Below are positions 23,429-33,119 of a stretch of DNA of 40,751 nt, in pieces. The stretch's first letter is position 1. Each line of letters begins with the position of its first letter. The notes beneath the pieces were generated by a model, which worked only from the letters and a program-made list of their open reading frames with translations, was not told where the DNA came from and ran no database searches. The stretch comes from Planctomycetaceae bacterium (GTDB lineage: Bacteria > Planctomycetota > Planctomycetia > Planctomycetales > Planctomycetaceae): NCBI GenBank assembly GCA_013813775.1, contig JACCRE010000209.1:1-40751 (forward strand), in the 5' to 3' direction. The translations under genes were made by a program, and so were the position numbers.

Positions 23429-24760
23429 TCATACCAACTCCCTCACCGGCTCCCCTTCGCTCAGCAGCTTGATCGGTCGCCCTTCGCCGTTCGTGAACTC
23501 GGCGCGGTAGTCGATGCCGAGTTGGTGGTAGACCGTGGCGAGGATGTCGGCCGGGCCGAGCGTGCGATCGATCGGGTGCTCGCCGTGGGGGCTGGTGGCG
23601 CCGACGATCTGGCCGCGCTTCAGGCCGCCGCCGGTCATCAGCACGCTCATCGCCTGCGGCCAGTGGTCGCGGCCGCCGGTGTTGTTGATGCGGGGCGTGC
23701 GGCCGAACTCGCCGAGCAGGTAGATCACCGTTTCATCGAGCAGGCCGCGATCGTCGAGGTCGCACAGCAGCGTCGAGACGGCCTGATCGACCTGCGGGGC
23801 GTACTCGGCGTACTTCTCCTTGATCGAGCCGCCCGCGCTACCGTGCTGGTCCCAGCTGCCGACGCTCACCGTCACGAAGGTCGTGCCGGCCTCGATGAGC
23901 CGCCGGGCGAGCAGGCAGCTCTTGCCCCACTCGTGCTTGCCGTAGCGCTCGTGGAACTCTTCCGGCTCTTTGGAAGGATCGAACGCCTCGCGGGCCTTGC
24001 CGCCGATGACGACGTCGAGAGCTTGGGCTTCGAGCGAGTCCATCGCGTCCATCATGCCGCTGCCGTCGATGTCGCGGGCGATGCGATCGAGCGACATCCG
24101 CAGGTCACGCCGGGCGGCGAGCCGCTCAGGCTTCACCTGCGGATCGAGCTGCATCTCCCATTGCCGCCCGTTGGAATAGAGCTCCAGCGGGTTGTAGGTC
24201 GCGCCGAGATAGGCCGCGCTGTTGTTGTGCAGGTTCGACGGCGGCACCGCGACGAAGGGCAGCATGCCGGGCACGTTCTGGCCGCGCATCTTCGCGACGA
24301 CCGAGCCGACGCGGGGGTAATCGTGCGGCAGCTCGAACTCGGGCGAGCGACTGTTGTAGCCGGTCATGACCCAGCGTTCGCCTCCGCCGTGTCCGCTGTT
24401 GGCGTGACAGCACGAGCGGACGATCGAGAACTTGTGGGCGATACTCGCGAGCTTGGGAAACAGGTCGGAGATGTGCAGCCCCGGCACCTTCGTCGGAATC
24501 GAGCCGTAGGGACCGCGAATCTCGGAGGGAGCCGCGGGCTTCGGATCCCACGTCTCGAAGTGCGACGGCCCGCCCGGCAGCCAGACCAGGATGCCGGACT
24601 TCGCCTTGGGCTTTGGCGTGTTCGATGTCGTCGCCGCCTGAGCCCGCAGTAGATTCGAGAGCGACAGCCCGCCGAAGGCGAGGCTGCCGACGCGCAGAAA
24701 GTCGCGCCGTCCGACCCCGTCGCATCGCGCCGACCGGCGGCGTCCGTAAACGTCGAGCAT
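23429..24760 (-). CDS. DUF1501 protein, Tat-exported
   Basis: The protein has 443 residues. The N-terminus has a twin-arginine signal (GRRDFLRVGSLAFGGLSLSNLL). The rest follows the DUF1501 pattern: GILVWLPGGPSHFETWDPKP, SIVRSCCHANSGHGGGERWVMTG, TFVTVSVGSWDQHG, YLLGEFGRTPRINNTGGRDHWP and HPIDRTLGPADILATVYHQLGID. The fold resembles sulfatase/alkaline-phosphatase proteins and the His/Asp residues suggest a metal site, but no activity is established. Unlike the second DUF1501 gene (30170-31558) it has no DUF1549/1553 partner beside it. It is divergent from the DoxX-like gene, with 104 bases between. Confidence 0.92.
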   Translation of the reverse strand: MLDVYGRRRSARCDGVGRRDFLRVGSLAFGGLSLSNLLRAQAATTSNTPKPKAKSGILVWLPGGPSHFETWDPKPAAPSEIRGPYGSIPTKVPGLHISDLFPKLASIAHKFSIVRSCCHANSGHGGGERWVMTGYNSRSPEFELPHDYPRVGSVVAKMRGQNVPGMLPFVAVPPSNLHNNSAAYLGATYNPLELYSNGRQWEMQLDPQVKPERLAARRDLRMSLDRIARDIDGSGMMDAMDSLEAQALDVVIGGKAREAFDPSKEPEEFHERYGKHEWGKSCLLARRLIEAGTTFVTVSVGSWDQHGSAGGSIKEKYAEYAPQVDQAVSTLLCDLDDRGLLDETVIYLLGEFGRTPRINNTGGRDHWPQAMSVLMTGGGLKRGQIVGATSPHGEHPIDRTLGPADILATVYHQLGIDYRAEFTNGEGRPIKLLSEGEPVRELV

Positions 24761-24864
24761 CGCCCGCCTCCCGAAGAGAAGATCGGCCGATTCTCGCCTG
24801 CCGGTCCAGCGAGAACAATGGGGGAATCTGAGAGAAGAGGAGGACGGAGAATTGAGGAGTCACA

Positions 24865-25410
24865 ATGGGCGGGCCAAGGTTTACGAGAATACCGCCCGAC
24901 TTTCGCCGCTTTCGAGACAATACCGTGACCACGCCGCTCATCATGCTGGGACTGCTTGTTGGTCCGAGTGCGCTCAACGTTCTCATAGCTCGCCTCGCGG
25001 GTCGGCGGCTGCTCGATGCGGCGTCGGCAGGTTGCGTCGGGATCGCCCTTGTCTTCTGCTTCACGGGCGCCGGGCACTTCGTGCAGACGAAGCCGATGGC
25101 GGAGATGCTGCCGCCTTGGGTGCCGAGTCGCATCCCGCTCGTCTATCTCACGGGCGTTCTGGAACTGATTCTCGCCGCTGCCGTGCTCATCCGGCCGCTA
25201 CGAAGGCTCGTCGGGCGGACGCTGATCGTGATGCTCATCCTGTTCCTGCCGGTGAATGTCTACGCCGCCATGAATCGGATCGGTATGGGCGGACACGAAT
25301 GGGGGCCGATCTATCTCTTGATCCGGGTGCCGCTGCAACTTGTGCTGATCGTCTGGATCTGGTGGTTCGCCGTTCAAAAGACGTCTGATGCGGAACGGTA
25401 CGGCGGGTGA
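24865..25410 (+). CDS. DoxX-like small membrane protein
   Basis: This 181-residue protein has four or five hydrophobic helices (about PLIMLGLLVGPSALNVLI; AGCVGIALVFCFTGAGHF; IPLVYLTGVLELILAAAVLI; LIVMLILFLPVNVYAA; IYLLIRVPLQLVLIVWIWWF). FTGAGHF, PMAEMLPPWVP and YLTGVLELILAAAVL match the DoxX-like family of quinone- or redox-associated membrane proteins. GAGGAG five bases before the ATG at 24865 supports the start. The function of most DoxX-like proteins is unknown. Confidence 0.82.
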   Translation: MGGPRFTRIPPDFRRFRDNTVTTPLIMLGLLVGPSALNVLIARLAGRRLLDAASAGCVGIALVFCFTGAGHFVQTKPMAEMLPPWVPSRIPLVYLTGVLELILAAAVLIRPLRRLVGRTLIVMLILFLPVNVYAAMNRIGMGGHEWGPIYLLIRVPLQLVLIVWIWWFAVQKTSDAERYGG

Positions 25411-25496
25411 CTTCAAGAGTGCGACAGCGGAACGATTTCGCCATACTATCGGCGTCGTTGAGACATCCGTGAGCAACCGAACCTGATCTTGCCGCC

Positions 25497-27119
25497 ATGA
25501 AAAGACACAGTGCCGTCTTCGGTCTCGTCATCGCGTGCGTCGTGGCTTCCTTGGGGAGCGCGATCGCTGCCGAGACGTCCGCGACGAAGCCGAACATCCT
25601 GTTCATCTTTTCCGACGATCATGCGCAACACGCGATCTCGGCGTATGGCTCGAAGGTAAACGAGACGCCGAACATCGATCGGCTCGCGGCGGGCGGCGCC
25701 CGGTTTCTGAATTCGTTCGTCACGAACTCCATCTGCACGCCGAGCCGCGCCACGCTGATGACCGGTCAGTATTCGCACCTCAACGGCGTGCCGGTCTTCA
25801 ATCGCTTCGACGGCTCACGCGACAACGTCGCCAAGCACTTGCAGGCCGGCGGTTATCACACCGGCATGATCGGCAAGTGGCATCTCGGTTCCGATCCCAC
25901 CGGCTTTGATCGATGGATCGTGCTGCCCGGCCAGGGTGCATATTGGAATCCGACGTTTCTCGTGCCCGGTCGCAAGCTGACGATCGACGGGCATTGCACC
26001 GACGTCACGGCCGACCTCGGCATCGAGTGGCTCAAGACGCGACCGCAAGACCAACCCTTCTTCCTCATGCTTCACCAAAAGGCGCCGCACCGCGCCTGGG
26101 AGCCGGATGAACGCAACAAGGCGATCTTCAAGGACAAAACGGTCCCCGAGCCCGACACCCTTTGGGACGACTACTACACTCGTGAGGCCGCGCTGCCTGA
26201 GAACCAGCAGACCGTCGCGAAAGACCTGACGCGTCGCGATCTCAAGCTCGAACCGCCGGCGGCTCTCAAGGGGCCGATGCTCGCCCAGTGGCTCAACACC
26301 AAACCGATGGAAATCGAAGTCGTTCAGCCCGACGGCGGCAAGAAGACCCTCACCGGCAAGGAACTCGTCAAGTGGAAGTACCAGCGATACATGCAGGACT
26401 ACCTCGCCTGCGTGCAGGGCGTCGATGACAACGTCGGCAAAGTGCTCGACTATCTCGACGAGGCCGGATTGTCGAAGAACACGATCGTCTTCTACTCCGC
26501 CGACAACGGCTGGTATCTCGGCGATCTGGGTCTCTACGACAAACGTTTCATGTATGAGCCGGGACTGCGTGTTCCGCTCCTCGTCCGCGGCCCCGGCATC
26601 GAGGCGGGAAGCACGCCCGAGCCATTCGTCGCGAACATCGATCTCGCGCCGACGTTCCTCGACCTCGCCGGGCTGCCGATTCCCGATTCCATGCAAGGTC
26701 GTTCGCTCGTCCCCCTGCTGAAGGGCGAAACGCCCGACGACTGGCGCACCTCCATTTATTACCGCTATTACCACGACCCCGGTCACCACAACACGGCCGC
26801 GCATCTCGGCGTTCGCACGGACACGCACAAGCTCATTTATTACTGGAAGAAAGATGCCTATGAGATGTTCGATCTCACGGCGGACCCCACCGAACAGCGG
26901 AACCTCCTTCACACGGAAGCGAACGATCCCGCGGTTCTCGCGAAGTTCAACGAGCTGAAACAGGAAATCTCACGATTGCAAAAGGAATACAAAGACGAAG
27001 ACCAGTACGCCGATTCCTCCGAATGGCCCGCCGGGAGCGCGGATGGTCCGTTCAATGACAAGCGACTGGTCGGCGTCAAAACCGTCTCCGAGGCCATCGC
27101 TGCGACGGTCGAGCCATGA
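25497..27119 (+). CDS. Secreted Cys-type sulfatase
   Basis: This 540-residue protein has a signal peptide (about residues 1-25). The formylglycine motif is Cys80-Thr-Pro-Ser-Arg and continues ATLMTGQYSHLNG. Metal and substrate residues are in place: SDDHA (Asp40/41), GMIGKWHLG, HQKAPHRAWEP and SADNGWYLGDLGLYDKRFMYEPGLRVP. A C-terminal DUF4976-type subdomain ends near TDTHKLIYYW...MFDLTADPTEQRNL. Such enzymes remove sulfate esters from algal or other polysaccharides in the periplasm or outside. Maturation of the cysteine needs a formylglycine-generating enzyme, which is not in the window. It precedes the PSCyt/DUF1553 and DUF1501 genes, a common planctomycete set. Confidence 0.95.
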   Translation: MKRHSAVFGLVIACVVASLGSAIAAETSATKPNILFIFSDDHAQHAISAYGSKVNETPNIDRLAAGGARFLNSFVTNSICTPSRATLMTGQYSHLNGVPVFNRFDGSRDNVAKHLQAGGYHTGMIGKWHLGSDPTGFDRWIVLPGQGAYWNPTFLVPGRKLTIDGHCTDVTADLGIEWLKTRPQDQPFFLMLHQKAPHRAWEPDERNKAIFKDKTVPEPDTLWDDYYTREAALPENQQTVAKDLTRRDLKLEPPAALKGPMLAQWLNTKPMEIEVVQPDGGKKTLTGKELVKWKYQRYMQDYLACVQGVDDNVGKVLDYLDEAGLSKNTIVFYSADNGWYLGDLGLYDKRFMYEPGLRVPLLVRGPGIEAGSTPEPFVANIDLAPTFLDLAGLPIPDSMQGRSLVPLLKGETPDDWRTSIYYRYYHDPGHHNTAAHLGVRTDTHKLIYYWKKDAYEMFDLTADPTEQRNLLHTEANDPAVLAKFNELKQEISRLQKEYKDEDQYADSSEWPAGSADGPFNDKRLVGVKTVSEAIAATVEP

Positions 27120-27247
27120 GCTGCCCGCAACGGACACAGCCGGCGGCTCGCTTGATGGTATGATCGACGGAGCGTGATAATACTGGAGCCGTATACGCAA
27201 CCGGCTGCATCAGCCGTCGGTAGGACCGTAGGGGACGTAGAACGTTT

Positions 27248-30157
27248 ATGATTGCCCTGCTGCGAACTTCCAGTGCGAGACTACTGCGCCGGTTCTTGCC
27301 GTGGTTCGTGATCGTGATGCTGGCCTCGGTGACGAATCTCCGTGCCGAGGACGCGCCCTCGTTCTTTCGCGGCCTGAACTTGAACGGGCCGGCGGTCACG
27401 ATTGACGGCCACGCCTGGGAAGGCGGTGATTCGAAGCATTACGTCTGCAAAGACAAAGCGTTTGAGAGCCAGAACGTGCCGCTCGTTCCTTCGACCGACG
27501 CCGAGCGGGCGAAGATGATTTGCAGCAGCCGCTGGGGCGGGAATCGCGTCGAACTGACGGACATCCCAGCGGGCACCTACACGCTGTTTCTTTACGTGTG
27601 GGAAGACAACAACGCCGAGACGTACTCGATCACCGTCAACGATCGACAGGTCGAGGCACGCTACAACAGCGGTCAGGCGGGAGACTGGGACAAGCTCGGC
27701 CCCTGGCACACCGAGGCGAGAGACGGAAAGATCGTCGTCACCAGCCAAGGCGGAGCGGCGAACTTCTCGGGAATAGAACTCTGGCGCGGCCGGCACGACG
27801 GCTCGATCGACGCCCCGATCAGCGACGACGATCTCGCGTTCTTTGAGAAGCGAATTCGGCCGTTGCTCATCAACCGCTGCTATGAATGCCACAGCGCCGA
27901 ATCCGACGAACTCGCGGGCGGATTGCTGATCGACTCACGCGCCACGATTCGCCGCGGCGGAGCGAACGGCCCCGCCGTTGTGCCGGGAGATCTCGATCGC
28001 AGTCTGCTGATCGAAGCGGTGCGCTACCAAAGCGAGCATCTGCAGATGCCGCCCGACGATCAGTTATCAGCGTCCGAGATCGCCGATCTCGAACGCTGGG
28101 TGAAAATCGGGGCGCCCGACCCTCGAGCGACGGCGACGAAGCACGTCGGCAAGCCGATCGACGTGGCTGCTGCGCGAGAGTTCTGGTCGCTGCGGCCGAT
28201 CGTTCAGCCGACGGTTCCGGCCGTGAAGGACGATGCGTGGCCGATCGACGACATCGATCGCTTCGTGCTCGCCAAGCAGGAGGAGCATGGCCTGCGGCCA
28301 TCGGGTGATGCCGATAAGCGATCACTCCTCCGTCGGGCGACATATGACCTGACGGGGTTGCCGCCCGTGCCGGCGGAGGTTGAAGCCTTCCTGGCGGATG
28401 ATTCGTCGGACGCCTTCTCGCGTGTCATCGAGCGTCTCCTCGACTCGCCGCGCTACGGAGAGCGCTGGGGGCGACACTGGCTCGACGTCGTGCGCTACGC
28501 CGACACGGCGGGGGACAACTCCGACTTTCCCGTTCCGCAAATGCATCGCTACCGCGACTGGGTGATCGACGCGTTCAACCGCGATCTGGCTTACGACGAG
28601 TTCGTGCGCGATCAGCTCGCCGGCGACCTGCGGGGCGGCGCATCGGACGAACAACGCGACCAACGAACCATCGCGACCGGTTATATCGCCAACGCCCGGC
28701 GGTTCGGCTCGCGTGTCGATGACTATCCGCAGCACCTCACGATCGAAGATACGCTCGATAATCTGGGTCGCGCCTTTCTGGGCACGACGCTAAGCTGCGC
28801 CCGCTGCCACGATCACAAATTCGATCCGATCCCCACACGCGATTACTACGCGCTCTACGGCATCTTCCAAAGCACGCGCTATCCCTGGCCCGGAATCGAG
28901 CTCGACAAGAAACAGCGAGATTTCGTGCTGCTGGTCTCGCCGGATCAGCAAGAGAAGGCGCGCCAAGAGTTGGCGGCACGCGAGAAAGAGCAATCGCGCC
29001 TCGATAAGGAAGTCACCAAGCTCAAGGACGCCCTGAAGAACGCCGCGGACGACGAGAAGAAGGAGCTTGAGGGCAAGCTGAAAGAGGCCGAGCGAGTCGC
29101 GAAGGAACATGGTGAACGACCGCAGCCGTTCGAAACGGCCTACGCTGTCGCCGATGCCGCCAATCCGACCGATGCAGTGGCGCAGGAAAAGGGCGATCCC
29201 GCTCATCCGGGCGACGTGGTTCGCCGGCGGTTTCTGACGGTCCTCGGCGGCCAGGAACTGCCGGAAGATTGCAAAACGAGCGGCCGTGAACAGCTCGCCG
29301 AATGGATCGTCGCCGATGACAATCCACTCACGGCCCGCGTGATGGCGAACCGCATCTGGCAGCACCACTTCGGCCGCGGCATCGTGCCGACGCCGAACGA
29401 CTTCGGGAAGCAGGGCAAGCCGCCGACGCATCCGGAACTGCTGGATTTCCTCGCTGCGACGTTCCGCGACGGCGGTTGGTCGATCAAATCGATGCACCGG
29501 CTGATCATGCTGTCGCGGACCTATCGACAGAGCGCTGTCCGCCAGGCATCGGCCGTCGCGCAAGATCCCGCGAATGAATGGTTGTCCGGTTTCCCGCGGC
29601 GGCGGCTCGACGCGGAGTCGATTCGCGACACCCTGCTTGTTGTGGGAGGGAATCTCGATCTGTCGCCCGCGGGGCCGCATCCCTTCCCGCCCCAGCACAC
29701 GTGGGGTTTCACGCAACACAACCCCTTCAAGGCCGCGTACGAGAGCAACCGCCGCAGCCTGTATCTGATGACGCAGCGCATTCAGCGTCACCCCTATCTC
29801 GCGATCTTCGATGGGGCCGATCCCTCGGCGAGCACTCCGTCGCGAACGACGAGCACGACTCCCTTGCAGGCGTTGTACCTGCTCAACGATCCCTTCGTGC
29901 ACGAGCAATCGCAGCGTGTCGCCGAGCGGCTCATTGCGGAATCGGCCGACGACGAGGCCCGTACCGAAAGGGCCTACCAGCTCCTATTCGCACGCCCTGC
30001 GGATGCCGAAGAAATCGAAGTGGCGAAAAGCTTCCTCGAACGATCGAAGACGCTGCTCGAAGAGCATGGTGTCGCTTCATCCGAGATCGAACTCCAGTCC
30101 TGGCAAGCCTACGTGCGGTCGTTGTTCCGTCTGAACGAATTCGTGTATCTCGATTAG
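27248..30157 (+). CDS. Planctomycete cytochrome c/DUF1549/DUF1553 protein with malectin-like domain
   Basis: The protein has 969 residues. Domains in order: signal (FLPWFVIVMLASVTNLRA); a malectin-like carbohydrate-binding domain (about 30-190, ending GGAANFSGIELWRG); a PSCyt1 cytochrome domain with Cys211-x-x-Cys214-His215 (RCYECHS); a PSCyt2/DUF1549 domain (FWSLRPIVQP, LRRATYDLTGLPP, ERWGRHWLDVVRYADT) with a second CxxCH at 517-521 (CARCHDHKFDPI); a coiled insertion rich in Lys/Glu (about 575-630); and the PSD1/DUF1553 domain (LTARVMANRIWQHHFGRGIV, FPRRRLDAESIRD, STTPLQALYLLNDPFV). Two heme-type motifs suggest electron transfer. These proteins are thought to act in extracellular polymer breakdown, but no enzyme activity is established. 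The DUF1501 gene follows 12 bases later, so they form an operon. Confidence 0.94.
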   Translation: MIALLRTSSARLLRRFLPWFVIVMLASVTNLRAEDAPSFFRGLNLNGPAVTIDGHAWEGGDSKHYVCKDKAFESQNVPLVPSTDAERAKMICSSRWGGNRVELTDIPAGTYTLFLYVWEDNNAETYSITVNDRQVEARYNSGQAGDWDKLGPWHTEARDGKIVVTSQGGAANFSGIELWRGRHDGSIDAPISDDDLAFFEKRIRPLLINRCYECHSAESDELAGGLLIDSRATIRRGGANGPAVVPGDLDRSLLIEAVRYQSEHLQMPPDDQLSASEIADLERWVKIGAPDPRATATKHVGKPIDVAAAREFWSLRPIVQPTVPAVKDDAWPIDDIDRFVLAKQEEHGLRPSGDADKRSLLRRATYDLTGLPPVPAEVEAFLADDSSDAFSRVIERLLDSPRYGERWGRHWLDVVRYADTAGDNSDFPVPQMHRYRDWVIDAFNRDLAYDEFVRDQLAGDLRGGASDEQRDQRTIATGYIANARRFGSRVDDYPQHLTIEDTLDNLGRAFLGTTLSCARCHDHKFDPIPTRDYYALYGIFQSTRYPWPGIELDKKQRDFVLLVSPDQQEKARQELAAREKEQSRLDKEVTKLKDALKNAADDEKKELEGKLKEAERVAKEHGERPQPFETAYAVADAANPTDAVAQEKGDPAHPGDVVRRRFLTVLGGQELPEDCKTSGREQLAEWIVADDNPLTARVMANRIWQHHFGRGIVPTPNDFGKQGKPPTHPELLDFLAATFRDGGWSIKSMHRLIMLSRTYRQSAVRQASAVAQDPANEWLSGFPRRRLDAESIRDTLLVVGGNLDLSPAGPHPFPPQHTWGFTQHNPFKAAYESNRRSLYLMTQRIQRHPYLAIFDGADPSASTPSRTTSTTPLQALYLLNDPFVHEQSQRVAERLIAESADDEARTERAYQLLFARPADAEEIEVAKSFLERSKTLLEEHGVASSEIELQSWQAYVRSLFRLNEFVYLD

Positions 30158-30169
30158 TGCCTTGAGCCA

Positions 30170-31558
30170 ATGAATAAGCACCCCTCCCCTGCCCGTCGCG
30201 AGTTTCTCCGTTCGCTCGCGGCCGGTTCGTTGTTGATGCCGGGTTTGCTCTCGGAGTTGCTCGCCGACACGACTTCGGCAGCGGATGATCCGCTCGCGCC
30301 GAAGCAGCCGCACTTTCCGGCGAAGGCGAAGCGCGTGATCTTCGTCTTCTCGAACGGCGGCACGTCGCACATGGACACGTTCGACCACAAGCCCGAGCTG
30401 TTCAAAGCCGACGGCAAGAAAATGGGCGTCGGCGGCGGTCTTTCCAATCAGCAGAAGGTGCTCTTGAAGCCCTCGTGGGAGTTTCGGCCGGGAGGGACGT
30501 GCGGCACGCTCGTGAGCGATCTCTTTCCGCATCTCCGCGAATGCATGGACGACGTCTGCGTCATCCGCTCGATGAACGGGAACGACAACGAGCACTACAA
30601 CGCGACGCTCGGCATGCACACCGGCTCGTTCTTCTTCGCGCGGCCGAGCATCGGCTCTTGGGTGAGCTACGGCCTGGGAACCATGAACCAGAACCTGCCG
30701 TCGTTCGTCGCTCTCGCCCCTCAGATGCCATACGCGGGCACGCAGATCTTCAACAACGACTTTCTGCCCGCCTATCACCAGGGCGTGCGCGTCGTCGGTG
30801 GCAAAGAGCCGATCGCCAACCTCGAAGCGCGTTCAAAATCACGCAGCTTGCAGGAACTCGAACTCGAGACCGCCGACATCCTCAACAATCGGCACCTGAA
30901 GGAGCGCGACGACGACTCCGATCTCGCCGCCCGCATCCGCAGCTTCGAAACGGCCTTCCACATGCAGACCGAAGCGCCCGAGGCCTTCGCCGTCGATCAG
31001 GAAGACGACGCGACTTTGGGATTGTACGGCTTGAAGCGAGGTCAGAGCGAAGGCTTCGGCTGGCAGTGCCTCGTGGCGCGACGCCTCGCCGAGCGCGGCG
31101 TACGGTTCATCGAGCTCGTCGACGGCAGCAGCAGTCACAACTGGGACCAGCACGGCGACATGGCCGAGCACGCCGTCCATGCGAAGAACATCGATCAGCC
31201 GCTCGCCGGCCTGCTGCGCGACCTGAAAGCGCGCGGAATGCTCGAAGACACGCTGGTGGTCTGGACGACCGAGTTCGGTCGCACTCCCGGCGTCGATGGC
31301 GAGAAGGGCCGCGGACATCACAGCGCGTGCTTCTCGTCGTGGATGGCCGGCGGCGGCGTGAAGGGCGGCATCGCCTACGGCTCGACCGATGAACTGGGAG
31401 CGACCGTCGCCGAGAACGGCGTGCACGTCCACGACTTCCACGCCACGATCCTGCACCTGATCGGCATCGACCACACGCGGCTCACCTACCGTCACGCCGG
31501 CCGCGATTACCGGCTGACCGACGTCCACGGACGAATCGTCCGCGAGCTTCTCGCGTGA
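30170..31558 (+). CDS. DUF1501 protein, partner of the DUF1553 gene
   Basis: This 462-residue protein has a Tat-type signal (RREFLRSLAAGSLLMPGLL) and the DUF1501 pattern: VIFVFSNGGTSHMDTFDHKP, FRPGGTCGTLVSDLFPHL, ELVDGSSSHNWDQHGDM, VVWTTEFGRTPGV...GRGHHSACFSSWMAGGGVKGG and HDFHATILHLIGIDHTRLTYRHAGRDYRLTD. It starts 12 bases after the PSCyt/DUF1553 gene; such pairs are almost always adjacent in planctomycetes, which suggests the two proteins act together outside the cytoplasmic membrane. Export by the Tat route implies folding, perhaps with metal, before transport. Biochemical role unknown. Confidence 0.94.
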   Translation: MNKHPSPARREFLRSLAAGSLLMPGLLSELLADTTSAADDPLAPKQPHFPAKAKRVIFVFSNGGTSHMDTFDHKPELFKADGKKMGVGGGLSNQQKVLLKPSWEFRPGGTCGTLVSDLFPHLRECMDDVCVIRSMNGNDNEHYNATLGMHTGSFFFARPSIGSWVSYGLGTMNQNLPSFVALAPQMPYAGTQIFNNDFLPAYHQGVRVVGGKEPIANLEARSKSRSLQELELETADILNNRHLKERDDDSDLAARIRSFETAFHMQTEAPEAFAVDQEDDATLGLYGLKRGQSEGFGWQCLVARRLAERGVRFIELVDGSSSHNWDQHGDMAEHAVHAKNIDQPLAGLLRDLKARGMLEDTLVVWTTEFGRTPGVDGEKGRGHHSACFSSWMAGGGVKGGIAYGSTDELGATVAENGVHVHDFHATILHLIGIDHTRLTYRHAGRDYRLTDVHGRIVRELLA

Positions 31559-31714
31559 ATGACTTCGTGAGGCGCATCGTCCGTCGTTGCGGAGCGGGGA
31601 AAGGATCGGCGCGTGATCCTCACCGCTTCTCTTGTTACCCTCGGCGGCCGTCGTGCAGGTCACCGCACATGCGCGTGGCTGCGTGAAGTCAGCAACCAAC
31701 GTCCAAGAGTCCTT

Positions 31715-33031
31715 ATGTTTCGTTTGCATCGACCGTTAGCCGACATGGTGAGCCACGTGATGCCGTTGCGTCTACTGTCCGTGCTGCTGCTCTCGCCGTT
31801 ACCGCTTGCCGCCGACGACTGGCCGCAATGGGGCGGACCGCAGGGAGATTGCGTCTGGCGGGAAACCGGGGTCGTCGATGAGTTGCCCTCGGGGTTGTTG
31901 CCGCGGAAGTGGTCGACGCCGGTCGGCGAAGGCTATTCCGGTCCCGCCGTCGCCGACGGTCTCGTCTACGTCACCGATCGGCAAAGCGAAGCCCGCACCG
32001 AGCGCGTGCTCTGCCTCGATGCGGAAACCGGGGCGGAGGTCTGGAAGCACGAGTATCCGGCACGCTACACGATCAGCTATCCGGCGGGGCCGAGAGCGAC
32101 TCCGGTGATCGACGCCGGCCGCGTCTACACGATCGGCGCGCAGGGCGACATGTTCTGCTTCAACGCCCGCGACGGCGCGATTCTCTGGCAGAAGAATTTT
32201 GAAAAGGACTACGCGGCGAACATTCCAGTATGGGGCATGGCGGCGGCCCCCGTCGTCGACGGAGACCGACTGATCACGCTCGTCGGCGGAGCCGACGGAG
32301 CCACCGTCGTCGCGTTCGACAAAACGACCGGAAAGGAACTTTGGCGGGCGATCGACGACCCGGCGGTCGGCTACGTCCCTCCGCGACTCTTCGCGTTCGG
32401 CGGCAAGCTCCAGGTCATCTGCTGGCATCCGGAGGCCGTCACGTCTCTCGATCCCGAGACCGGAAAGGTCGTCTGGGAAGTGCCGTTCAAGGTCCAGCAG
32501 GGGCTTTGCGTATCGAGCCCGCAGCGGGCCGGTAATCGCCTCTTCTTCACGGCGTTCTACAACGGGCCGCTGATGCTGGAAGTCGCCGACGACGGCCAGT
32601 CAGCGAAAGTCGTCTGGAAAGGAAGCAGCAACAGCGAGATCCAGACCGACGGACTGCATTCGATCATGCCGACGCCGATCGTGACCTCCGAGAACATTTA
32701 CGGAGTGTGCAGCTACGGCCAACTCCGCGGCCTCGACGCCGACACGGGAAAGCGGCTGTGGGAAACTTTTGAGGCGACGGGCAACGATCGCTGGTGGAAC
32801 GCTTTTCTGATCCCGAACGGCGACCGGGTCTTCTTGCACAACGAACAGGGCGACCTGATCATCGCCCGACTCTCGCCTCAGGGCTACGACGAACTGAGTC
32901 GCGCAAAACTCGTCGAACCGACGCGGACGGTCCGTCGCCGGATGACGATCTGGTCGCACCCCGCCTTCGCCATGAAGAGCGTGTTCGCAAGGAACGACAG
33001 GGAGATCGTGCGCGTCGATCTCGCGAAGTAG
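31715..33031 (+). CDS. PQQ-type beta-propeller protein, exported
   Basis: The protein has about 438 residues. A signal peptide (MPLRLLSVLLLSPLPLAADDW) is followed by repeated blades: GPAVADGLVYVTD, RVLCLDAETGAEVWKHEY, TIGAQGDMFCFNARDGAILWQKNF, VVAFDKTTGKELWRA, VTSLDPETGKVVWEV and LRGLDADTGKRLWET. These W-containing blade ends are typical of PQQ-like or outer-membrane assembly propellers, which may lack the cofactor. Start options are 31715, with AAGAG upstream, and 31760, giving a shorter signal; a GTG at 31613 is in frame but unlikely. The role (scaffold or sugar/alcohol dehydrogenase-like) is undetermined. It follows the sulfatase-DUF1501 run in the same direction. Confidence 0.85.
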   Translation: MFRLHRPLADMVSHVMPLRLLSVLLLSPLPLAADDWPQWGGPQGDCVWRETGVVDELPSGLLPRKWSTPVGEGYSGPAVADGLVYVTDRQSEARTERVLCLDAETGAEVWKHEYPARYTISYPAGPRATPVIDAGRVYTIGAQGDMFCFNARDGAILWQKNFEKDYAANIPVWGMAAAPVVDGDRLITLVGGADGATVVAFDKTTGKELWRAIDDPAVGYVPPRLFAFGGKLQVICWHPEAVTSLDPETGKVVWEVPFKVQQGLCVSSPQRAGNRLFFTAFYNGPLMLEVADDGQSAKVVWKGSSNSEIQTDGLHSIMPTPIVTSENIYGVCSYGQLRGLDADTGKRLWETFEATGNDRWWNAFLIPNGDRVFLHNEQGDLIIARLSPQGYDELSRAKLVEPTRTVRRRMTIWSHPAFAMKSVFARNDREIVRVDLAK

Positions 33032-33119
33032 CATCGTCGGCCGTCACGGCTTCGTTCCACGGCATAGGGCGGCGCGATCGCTTATCTCCCTCGTCGGATC
33101 TCTTGCGCGAGGCTCTCAT

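Noticed and set aside
22595-24652. 685-codon plus-strand open frame across the MFS and DUF1501 genes
   Set aside because: It is a shadow of two well-supported genes in a GC-rich genome; the translation is Arg/Ala/Gly-rich with no family features.
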